16,187 bases of DNA, taken from assembly GCA_002343455.1 (NCBI GenBank), contig DDSR01000333.1:392-16578 (forward strand), given 5' to 3'. Source of the stretch: Deltaproteobacteria bacterium UBA2385 (GTDB taxonomy: Bacteria; Myxococcota_A; UBA796; UBA2385). The position numbers were made by a program, and so were the translations under genes. Shown here piece after piece: positions 8,541 to 15,800 of this stretch. The notes below the pieces were generated by a model, which was given only the letters and a program-made list of their open reading frames with translations, did no database searches and was not told the origin of the DNA. The stretch's first letter is position 1; each line of letters starts with the position of its first letter.

Positions 8541-9487
8541 TCACCTTTCCCAAGAGCATCGAGGCCGCCGCCTCCAGCCCCGGCCAGCGTCGCGCTGGAG
8601 GGACGGACGTCCAGGAGCTCCGGCACCTGGGCATTCGCAGCGACGACCTGGTCGATCTGCGCGACTGCCCCGGGCTGGACCGCTTCGAGCAGGCCGAGGA
8701 CGGTCTGCACCTGGGTGCCGGGATCAGCCTGACCCGCATCGCCCAGGACGCTGCCGTGAAGGAGCAGTACCCGGCCCTGGCCGAGGCGGCGGGGGGGCTC
8801 GCCACGCCTCAGATCCGCAACCGGGCCAGCCTCGCCGGCAGCCTGCTGCAGGAGGTGCGGTGCTGGTACTACCGGCACCCCGACCAGCAGTGCGCCAAGA
8901 AGGGAGGCGCGGTCTGCCTCGCCCGGCAGGGGGACCACCTCTACCACTCCTGCTTCGACACCGGGGTCTGCGTCGCGCCCCATCCCTCGACCATGGCCGC
9001 GGCGCTGTGGGCCTACGACGCGCTGGTGGAGCTGGACGACGCCAGCCTGCTGGACATCCCGACCCTGCTGGGGGATGGAACGGATCCCCGCCGGACCCAC
9101 CACCTCGCGCCCGGTCGGCTGGTGGTCGCGGTACACCTCCCGCCGCCCCCGCCCAAGGGAGAGCTGGCGGCCTACGGGCGGGCCATCTCTCGGGCGCGGG
9201 CCGAGTGGCCGCTGGCCGAGCTGGTGGTCCGCCTGGGGCTGGACAAGAAGGGCGAGAAGATCGACTGGGCGAGGCTGGTGATGGGCGGGGTCGCCAACCG
9301 GCCCCTGCGCCTGAGCGTGCTGGAGGAGGCCCTGGTGGGTCAGCCGCCAACGGACGAGACCTTCGCCCGGCTGGCTCCGATGGCCATCGAGGGCGCCAAG
9401 CCGCTGCCCATGACGGGCTACAAGCTGCGAATCATCCCCGGACTGGTGCGTGAACAGTTGCTTCGCGCGATGGAAGGTGCCGCATGA
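8537..9487 (+). CDS. FAD-binding subunit with cysteine insert, PaoB/YagS-like
   Basis: This 316-residue flavin subunit starts at a GTG overlapping the preceding TGA, with GGAGG at 8525-8529. RRAGGTDVQEL (18-28) and ATPQIRNRASLAGSL (89-103) are the two FAD-binding loops. An insert follows with RCWYYR (Cys109) and Cys119, Cys127, Cys139 and Cys145, ending in APHPSTMAAAL. This layout matches what I recall of E. coli PaoB, where four such cysteines bind a [4Fe-4S] cluster; by position Cys109, 119, 127 and 145 are the likely ligands and Cys139 is extra. The protein has no signal peptide, so it would have to be exported together with the Tat-carrying chain, folded and bound to it. The subunit would pass electrons from the FeS clusters to an acceptor. 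Confidence 0.9.
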   Translation: MITFPKSIEAAASSPGQRRAGGTDVQELRHLGIRSDDLVDLRDCPGLDRFEQAEDGLHLGAGISLTRIAQDAAVKEQYPALAEAAGGLATPQIRNRASLAGSLLQEVRCWYYRHPDQQCAKKGGAVCLARQGDHLYHSCFDTGVCVAPHPSTMAAALWAYDALVELDDASLLDIPTLLGDGTDPRRTHHLAPGRLVVAVHLPPPPPKGELAAYGRAISRARAEWPLAELVVRLGLDKKGEKIDWARLVMGGVANRPLRLSVLEEALVGQPPTDETFARLAPMAIEGAKPLPMTGYKLRIIPGLVREQLLRAMEGAA

Positions 9488-9708
9488 AGCTCTGCCACTG
9501 GCTCCAGAACAAGGCCCTGATCGACCGTCCTCTGCCCGACGCGAGCGCGGTCGAGCAGGCCCTGATGGGATCGGACTGCTCCTTCTCCTGCCTGCACACC
9601 ACCCAGCCCTGGGGGCCCGACCAGCGGCTGTGCGCTCCCGAGCGTTGCCAGCCGGGGCGAGGCTGCTTCGAGCTCTCGCCCCGGGATCCGAGCGCCGGGA
9701 TCAGCTGA
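9484..9708 (+). CDS. Small six-cysteine protein coupled to the hydroxylase operon
   Basis: This 74-residue protein has cysteines at 4, 32, 36, 50, 55 and 61, arranged as a CxxxC pair (DCSFSCLH) and a CxxxxCxxxxxC group (LCAPERCQPGRGC), plus histidines at 5 and 38. The start ATG overlaps the FAD subunit stop by 4 bp and has a good GGAAGG at 9472-9477, so translation is very likely. It carries no signal peptide and no known domain that I recognise. The cysteine pattern suggests metal or FeS binding or a redox role. Its place as last gene of the operon suggests an accessory, assembly or electron-transfer part for the molybdenum enzyme. All functional statements are inference. Its stop is 6 bp from the convergent lipoprotein stop. 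Confidence 0.75.
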   Translation: MKLCHWLQNKALIDRPLPDASAVEQALMGSDCSFSCLHTTQPWGPDQRLCAPERCQPGRGCFELSPRDPSAGIS

Positions 9709-9714
9709 GCGGCA

Positions 9715-11676
9715 TCACTCGCAGGTGGTGTCGTCGCAGCTGAAGCTGGAGCGGCCGTTGAAGGCGAAGCTGGTGGCCACGTCGTCGACGTAGATGTCCA
9801 CCGGGCTGTTGTCGGTCTTGCGCTCGCCCCAGTCGGTGTCGACGCTGTCCAGGGTGCTGGCGGTCAGCCAGGCCCCGCCGGCGTCGCCGTCGGTCGTGAC
9901 GTTGCTGGTCACCGAGCCCCCGTCGAAGCTGACGCTGCCGGTCTCGACCAGGATGCCACCGCCCTCCAGCTCGCCGGTGTTGTTGGTGATATCACACTCC
10001 GACAGGCTGATCCCGGTGGCCAGCTCGAAGTACAGACCACCGCCCTCGCTGGCGCTGTTGCTGTCGATGGTCAGGCCTTCGAGCACGGCGTTGGTGGCGT
10101 AGGACCAGACCATGCCGCCGCCACCCTGATCGCTGGCGACGTTGTCGAAGATGTCGCTGTCGGAGAGCGTGACCCCGTCGCCTTCCAGGGCTACTCCTCC
10201 GCCGTACATCGCGGTGTTGTTGCTGATGGACATGCCCGTTCCGACCGAGTCGGCCCCGGCCAGGTAGACGCCGCCGGCGGTCGAGCTGGCGGTGTTGTCG
10301 CTGAAGGTGCCGCCGCTGAGGGTGAAGGGGTAGAAGATCGTCCCCGTCTCGTCGGTGGACTCCTGGGCGAGGAGCCCGCCGCCCAGCGCCGCGGTGTTGC
10401 CGCTGATCAGGGTCGAAGCCCCAAGCTCGGTCGTCCCGCCAAAGAGCAGGATCGCGCCGCCATAGCTGGTGGCCGTGTTCGACTCGAAGGTGGTGGCGTC
10501 GTCGGCCGTCAGCGCGCCGCTGTCGAGCATGATGGCGCCGCCGTAGATGGCGGTGTTGCCCGAGAAGCTGGACTCCACGAGCGTCATGTTGTTGGCGTAG
10601 ATCGCGCCACCGGATGCGGAGGCCGTGTTGTTGGTGAAGCTGCAGCGGGTCGCGGTCACGCTGCTGTCGTTGTAGGCGAGGATGGCGCCGCCGTAGTACC
10701 CGCTGTTTCCGTCGAAGACACAGTCTTCGAGCTGGACGTCCAGCGCGACCTCGGCTGTGAAGGCGTCGATTCCTCCGGTGTAGGTCCCGACTCCTCCGCT
10801 GACCGTGACCCCCTTCAAGCTGAGGTCTCCCCCCAGGGTGAAGATGCTGTTGCTGCCACGCCCTTCGAGGATGGTCGCCTCGGCGCCGTGGAGCCCGACG
10901 ATGCTGACGTCGCCCGTGGTAGTGTAGCTGCCGCTGTAGGTCCCCGAACAGAGCTGGATCTCCTCGCCGGCCGAGGCGGCGATGGCCGCGGTCAGGGAGG
11001 TGTAGGCCACGCCCCCGACGCTGATGCTGCCATCCTCGGTGGTGGCCTCGTCGCAGTCGTTGTCCAGCCCGTCGCAGACCTCGGCCGCCCCGGGGTAGAT
11101 GCTGGCGTCGCCGTCGTTGCAGTCGCCCCCAAGCTCGGCGCCCTCGACGTTGCAGGCGAAGACCTCTTCCGAGCCGTAGCCGTCGCCGTCGAGGTCGATG
11201 TAGGCCGTGGTCGCGGTGCTGAGATCGAGGCTGTCGTCCTCGTCGTCGATCAGCCCGTCGCAGTCGTTGTCCCGCTCGTCGCAGACCTCGGTCGCGCCAG
11301 GGTTGACCGAGGCGGCGTCGTCGTTGCAGTCGAGGTCGTTGGTCACGTAGCCGTCGGGCCGGTCGCAGGCCTCGATCGGGTTCATCCCGTAGGCGTCGCC
11401 GTCCGCGTCGCTGTAGAAGGTCGTGGTGCTGCTGGTGTCCAGGTTCGGATCGTCGTCGTCGACCAGGGTGTCGCAGTTGTCGTCGATCCCGTTGCAGACC
11501 TCGGCCGCGCCGGGGTTGACCGCCGCGTTGGTGTCGATGCAGTCGACGTCCTCGGTGTAGCCGTCGTTGTCGGCGTCGATGCCACCTGCCCCGCCGTCAC
11601 CGGTGCCGTCGCCCGTGTCGTTCTTGTCGCCGCAAGCCAGGAGGGTGGAGAGGAGGAGAATCAAGCTGGTGCTCAT
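9715..11676 (-). CDS. Lipoprotein with MopE-type metal-binding repeats and a parallel beta-helix
   Basis: The protein has 653 residues. A short signal peptide ends in the lipobox LLAC with Cys15 as the lipidation site, followed by a Gly/Asp-rich linker. Residues about 35-210 hold three repeats of a D-x-D-G-D/N-x-Y ... DCND...NPGA.EVC(D/N)G.DN(D/N)CD type, the 'putative metal-binding' motif of MopE-like surface proteins common in myxobacteria. Residues about 222-640 form a right-handed beta-helix of roughly ten turns with GGAI/GGG ... N-T-A/S-x repeats, similar to chlamydial polymorphic membrane protein repeats. The location would be the outer membrane or cell surface. The function is not known; calcium binding or adhesion is plausible. 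The Met at 11676 is chosen because it begins the signal peptide; open frame upstream (to 12105) is a shadow. It lies 26 bp downstream of another lipoprotein gene. Confidence 0.88.
   Translation of the reverse strand: MSTSLILLLSTLLACGDKNDTGDGTGDGGAGGIDADNDGYTEDVDCIDTNAAVNPGAAEVCNGIDDNCDTLVDDDDPNLDTSSTTTFYSDADGDAYGMNPIEACDRPDGYVTNDLDCNDDAASVNPGATEVCDERDNDCDGLIDDEDDSLDLSTATTAYIDLDGDGYGSEEVFACNVEGAELGGDCNDGDASIYPGAAEVCDGLDNDCDEATTEDGSISVGGVAYTSLTAAIAASAGEEIQLCSGTYSGSYTTTGDVSIVGLHGAEATILEGRGSNSIFTLGGDLSLKGVTVSGGVGTYTGGIDAFTAEVALDVQLEDCVFDGNSGYYGGAILAYNDSSVTATRCSFTNNTASASGGAIYANNMTLVESSFSGNTAIYGGAIMLDSGALTADDATTFESNTATSYGGAILLFGGTTELGASTLISGNTAALGGGLLAQESTDETGTIFYPFTLSGGTFSDNTASSTAGGVYLAGADSVGTGMSISNNTAMYGGGVALEGDGVTLSDSDIFDNVASDQGGGGMVWSYATNAVLEGLTIDSNSASEGGGLYFELATGISLSECDITNNTGELEGGGILVETGSVSFDGGSVTSNVTTDGDAGGAWLTASTLDSVDTDWGERKTDNSPVDIYVDDVATSFAFNGRSSFSCDDTTCE
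9757..11013 (-). repeat. Beta-helix (PMP-like) repeat array within the lipoprotein
   Basis: About ten tandem turns of 25-40 residues each contain GGA(I/V) or GGG(L/V/I) followed one turn later by x-x-N-T-A or similar. The Asn ladders and glycine pairs indicate a stacked parallel beta-helix. Unit lengths vary, so the array is degenerate at DNA level. Confidence 0.75.
11047..11574 (-). repeat. Three MopE-type Asp/Cys repeats within the lipoprotein
   Basis: Three coding repeats of about 55-70 residues each read DxDxDGY/DAYG, then a DCND/DCID motif, NPGA or YPGA, then EVC-x-G/R-x-D-(D/N)-(D/N)-C-D. The paired cysteines and clustered aspartates fit a calcium-type binding loop closed by a disulfide. 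The repeats differ at many positions, so this is an old protein repeat, not a recent DNA duplication. Confidence 0.8.
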
Positions 11677-11702
11677 GGGTGCTCTCAGGAGAGGGGAGGG
11701 GT

Positions 11703-12416
11703 TCAGCGGTCGACCCACTGCAGGTCGACGTTCAGCGTGCCGAGGTTCTGGGTGCCGTTGTCGCAGTCGTCGGGGTCGTCCAGGATCGGCTCCGAGCCGG
11801 TCAGGCCGAAGGTCCGCCCATCGGCCGAGCCGAGGGTGTCGACGTACACCCAGGTCCCGGCGGTGTCGGGGGACCACAGCTCGCGGGTCCGCGGATCGAC
11901 GAAGACGAAGCCGTAGTCGACCCGGGTGGGGGCCGGGACGCCGATCAGCGCCGAGCAGGTCTCGACGCTGTAGGTGAAGACGCCGCTGTAGGTGCGGTCG
12001 CAGGTCGGGCAGGTCGGCCCGCTCTCCACCCAGCGCAGCTCGGTGGTGGCGTTGGCCTGGCAGTCCTCGATGTCGACGTCGACGTCGATGCCCCAGACCT
12101 CGCACTCGATGGTGTTGCCGTCGAAGAAGACCTGGCTGCTGAAGTCGATGGTGGCCGGCAGGTTGCAGTTCCAGCTGTCGACACAGTCGCTGTCCAGGCA
12201 GTCGGCCAGGCCGTCGGCGTCGTTGTCGGCGCCGTCCTCGCAGTCGCCCTCGACGGGGACGGCGCCGCCGTCATCGCCCCCGCCCCCGCCGTCCCCGGCG
12301 CCGCCTCCGTCCCCTGTGCTCCCACCGTCCTGCGGACCGGGGGGGCCGTCGCCGGTGTCCTTGTCGCCGCAGGCGAGCAGCAGCAGCAGCGGGGCGAACG
12401 TCAGGGCGCGGGGCAT
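11703..12416 (-). CDS. Lipoprotein with one Asp/Cys metal-binding-like motif
   Basis: The protein has 237 residues. The Met at 12416 is chosen because GGAGG lies 5 bases upstream and the signal peptide (MPRALTFAPLLLLLAC) starts there, although frame-compatible Mets exist at 12428 and 12437. Cys16 is the lipidation site. A low-complexity Gly/Asp linker (about 20-54) leads to one DCEDGADNDADGLADC-type motif with DSDC, common in myxobacterial surface proteins. The rest (about 85-237) is a cysteine-containing, probably beta-rich domain with a CPTC pair and no recognised family. The lipobox LLACGDK is nearly the same as in the following lipoprotein, and the two genes are 26 bp apart, so they are probably cotranscribed. 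The function is not known. Confidence 0.82.
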   Translation of the reverse strand: MPRALTFAPLLLLLACGDKDTGDGPPGPQDGGSTGDGGGAGDGGGGGDDGGAVPVEGDCEDGADNDADGLADCLDSDCVDSWNCNLPATIDFSSQVFFDGNTIECEVWGIDVDVDIEDCQANATTELRWVESGPTCPTCDRTYSGVFTYSVETCSALIGVPAPTRVDYGFVFVDPRTRELWSPDTAGTWVYVDTLGSADGRTFGLTGSEPILDDPDDCDNGTQNLGTLNVDLQWVDR

Positions 12417-12494
12417 CGGAACCTCCATCCGACGCACTCTACACCAGGAGGCTCCCGGTTGTTGAGCCCTGTTGCGGAGCCCCGATTCCGGCCT
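12417..12494. other. Short intergenic region
   Basis: This 78-bp gap lies between the DUF4870-like gene and the lipoprotein gene. It holds the GGAGG ribosome binding site of the lipoprotein near its left edge. No clear terminator hairpin with a T-run is visible. Confidence 0.4.
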
Positions 12495-12806
12495 TCAACG
12501 ACCGACCCCGCCGATCAGCGGGTAGGCGTCCCACTCGCCCTTGTTGGCCTTCAAGGCGACCATGATGCTGAGCACCACCAGCAAGAAGCCGACGCCGCAG
12601 GTCGCGCCGCCCAGCGCCCAGGTGATCACCTGGAAGAGGGTCGCCTGGATGGCGTGGTAGGCGACGAAGCGGCTGCTGTCCTTCTTGATGAAGTAGATGA
12701 CCAGCGGTCCGAAGATGGGGGCAACGAAGGTGAGGAGGTGGGCGGCCAGGGCGAAGGTGCGCTCTTCGCTGGTGGTCTCGGCACCCCAGGTCTGCAGCTC
12801 GGACAT
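12495..12806 (-). CDS. DUF4870-like small membrane protein
   Basis: This 103-residue protein has hydrophobic helices at about 18-40, 50-66 and 70-86, and the family pattern EERTFALAAHL...GPLVIYFIKKD.SRFVAYHAIQATLFQ. This matches DUF4870 (Tic20-like) membrane proteins, whose role is not established. The Met at 12806 is preferred because GGAG precedes it at a suitable distance and it gives the usual length; the open frame to 12875 overlaps the PKS end and is not needed. It lies 28 bp downstream of the PKS stop on the same strand, and nothing in the sequence links it functionally to the PKS. Confidence 0.87.
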   Translation of the reverse strand: MSELQTWGAETTSEERTFALAAHLLTFVAPIFGPLVIYFIKKDSSRFVAYHAIQATLFQVITWALGGATCGVGFLLVVLSIMVALKANKGEWDAYPLIGGVGR

Positions 12807-12834
12807 CGGGAACTCCGGGTCGGGAAGGCGAGGA

Positions 12835-15800
12835 CTATAGCGGAAAGTCGCGCCGTACATCGTCGAGGGCTTCACGGACGGCCTGAGCCGTCCAGGCGAG
12901 CTGCGCGCGCGTGTGGGTGCTGGAGAGGAAGAAGCGCAGGCGGGCGGCGTCGTCGGCGACCGCCGGGTAGACGATCGGCTGGACGTTGACGCCCCGCTCG
13001 TTGAGGCGCTGCGAGAGCCACAGGGCGTGGACGCTGTTGCCGGTGATCACCGGGATCACCCCCGAGGCGCCGCGGGCGGGCCCGGTGTCCAGGCCCAGGC
13101 GGTTGAGCTCGGCGTGGAAGAAGGCGGCGTTGTCCTGCAGGGTGTGGACCCGCTCGGGCTCGGCCAGCATCAGCTTGAGGCTGGAGAGGGCCGCGACGCC
13201 GTTCGCCGGGGTCAGGCCCGCCGAGTACACGAAGCCGGGCGCCGTGTACTTCAGGTAGCGGATCAGCGAGGAGCGCCCGGCGATCCAGCCGCCGCAGCTG
13301 GCCAGCGACTTGGAGAGCGTGCCCATCCAGATGTCGATCTCGCGGCCGGGGATGCCGTAGTACTCGCGCACCCCGCAGCCGGTGGCCCCGACGATGCCGA
13401 AGCTGTGGGCCTCGTCGACCATCAGCAGGCAGCCGTGGCGCTTCTTGAGCGCGACGTAGGCCGGCAGGTCGCAGACGTCGCCGTCCATCGAGTAGACGCC
13501 CTCGACGACGATCAGGCAGCGGTCGAAGTTGCGCCGCAGCATGCGGAGCTGGCGGTCCAGGTCCCCGGGATCGTCGTGGCGGAAGCTGCGTCGGGTGCAG
13601 CCGGCCAGCTTGACCCCTTGCAGGGCCGAGTCGTGGATCAGCTCGTCGTGCAGGACCAGGTCGTCCTTGCCCAGCAGGTGCCCGATGGTGGTGACGTTGG
13701 TGGCGTGCCCGGCGGTGAAGAGCACGGCGTCGTCGGTGTCCTGGCAGCGGGCGAGCAGAGCCTCCAGCTCGCCGTGGAAGGGGCGCTCGCCCGAGGCGAC
13801 CCGGCTGGCCGAGACGCTGGTGCCGTAGCGCTCCACCGCGAGGCGCACGTCCTCGACGACCCGCGGGTCGCCAGAGAGGCCGATGTAGTTGTAGGAGCTG
13901 TAGTTGACCAGCTCGCGGCCCTCGACGACCGAGGTGTTGCGGGCCGTGCCCTCGTGGACCCGGAAGAAGGGGTTCTGGATCCCGATGAACTTCGCGGCCT
14001 GCAGGCGCTGGTCGAGGGTCTCGATCTCGGGCCACTGGTCGAAGTCGACCTGGCGGGGGGCCGCGACGAAGCCGCCGTCCTCTTCCACCACCCGCAGCTC
14101 GGCGAGCACGCCCTCGGCCAGCAGCAGGGCCCGGCCCTGCTCGTCTCTCAGGACCACGGTGCCGCTGAAGCGGTCGCCCTCGGCCTCGCCCGTCCAGACC
14201 TCGGCCTGGATGGGGCCTTCGGGCAGGGGGGCGAGCTGGACGAGCCGGCGGATGCCCATCGGCGTGCCGGCGCGGCGGTAGCGGATCCAGGCCACCAGCG
14301 CCGAGAGCTGCATGGCGCTGTCCAGGGCCAGGGGGTCGACCGTGAAGCGGGCGCGGGGGCTGTCGGGCTGCCAGCGCTCGGGCGTCCCGGTGCGGACCTG
14401 CCCGCGAACGAAGTCCGGGCCGACGCCCTCGACCGCGGTGATGCCTTGCAGCAGCGGGCCGTGGAAGGTGAGGCCGCCGTAGAACTCGGCGAGCCCGACG
14501 GCAGGGGCCTCGCCGCCGGAGGTCGGGGCTGGGAGCTCGGGCAGCTCCGTGCAGGGCCGGATCCGGGCGGTCCAGGCCAGGGCCCGACGCTCGCCCTGGC
14601 GCAGGCTGGCCTTCTCGCCGCGGCAGCTGAGCTCGATGAGCAGCGGCTCGCGGACGGCGACGCCCTGGTACAGGCGCAGATCGAGGATCTCGAAGGGCAG
14701 GGGAGCGCCCGGGGAGAGGGCGGTCAGGGCCAGCAGATCGGCCGCGCTGGCCATCGGCAGGACCGGGATGCCCTCGATGGCGTGGTCGGCCAGGAAGGGG
14801 TGGCTCTCGACCGAGAGGGTCTCGCTCCAGCGCACGGCGCGGGTGGTGGAGGGCAGATCGCGGCCCATGACCCGCACGCCCTGGCCGCCGATGGCGCCGA
14901 GGATGGCGTCGAGGCCGGCGCGGCTGCCGACGAAGTCGACGCCCTCGGCGCGCATGGCCGAGAGCACCGCCGCGGGGATGGAGGCGGCCATCTCGCTGTC
15001 AGTCCAGGGGCTGAATTCGAGGGTGAGGCAGGGCGCGCCGGGCTCGGCGGCGACGAGGCCGGCGAGGGCGGCGTTGGCCGCGGCGTACCAGGCCTGGTGG
15101 CGGTTGCCGAACCGACCGGCCCAGGAGCCCAAGGCGAGGCCGGCGGCGAGGCGCGGCCCGACGACCGCGCGCAGGTTGCGCCAGCCCTGGACCTTGACGG
15201 CCAGGGCGCGGCGGCCGTCCTCGACCTGGACCCCGCCCAGCGGCCCGTCGGCGAGCAGGCCGGCGCTGTGGATCAGCAGGACGGGAGCCTCGCCCAGGAG
15301 CGGGGCGAGGGCGATTTGGAGGCCGGCGAGGTCGAGCACATCGGCGGGGACCCAGGTGGCCCGGCCGGCGCTGCACAGCTCGGCGGCGGGGCCTCGGGGG
15401 GCGCTGCGGCCGAGCAGCAGCAGGCGGCAGCCGATCGGGGCCAGCTCGGCGGCCAGGGCGGCGCCGATGCCGGCGGTGCCGCCGGAGATGAGGACGGTGT
15501 CCGCCTGGGTGACGGCGCGGGGCGCGGTCGGGGGGGAACGATCCAGGCCGGCGACCTCGCGCAGGGCGCCGTCGAGGCGCACATCGACGCTGATGTCGGC
15601 GCTGGTCAGCTCGGAGAGGAGGGCTGCCGGGTCGGCCTCGCCCCGCAGCGTGACGACCTTGACGCGGGCCTCGGGCCACTCGGCGGCGACCGCGCGGGCC
15701 AGGCCGGAGAGCCCCTCATGCTCGGGCTTGTCCTCGCGCAGGATGAGGAGATCGGGGCTGCGGCCCAGGCTGGCCTGGCGGTCGAGCGCGGCGATCAGCG

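Noticed and set aside
9700..9725. A terminator between the convergent ends of the six-cysteine gene and the beta-helix lipoprotein gene.
   Set aside because: Only 6 bp separate the stops, and no GC-rich hairpin followed by a T-run was found there.
10888..12989. Long + strand frames opposite the lipoprotein genes.
   Set aside because: Their Val/Asp-rich low-complexity content mirrors the Asp-rich repeats on the other strand; no ribosome binding site or domain is seen.
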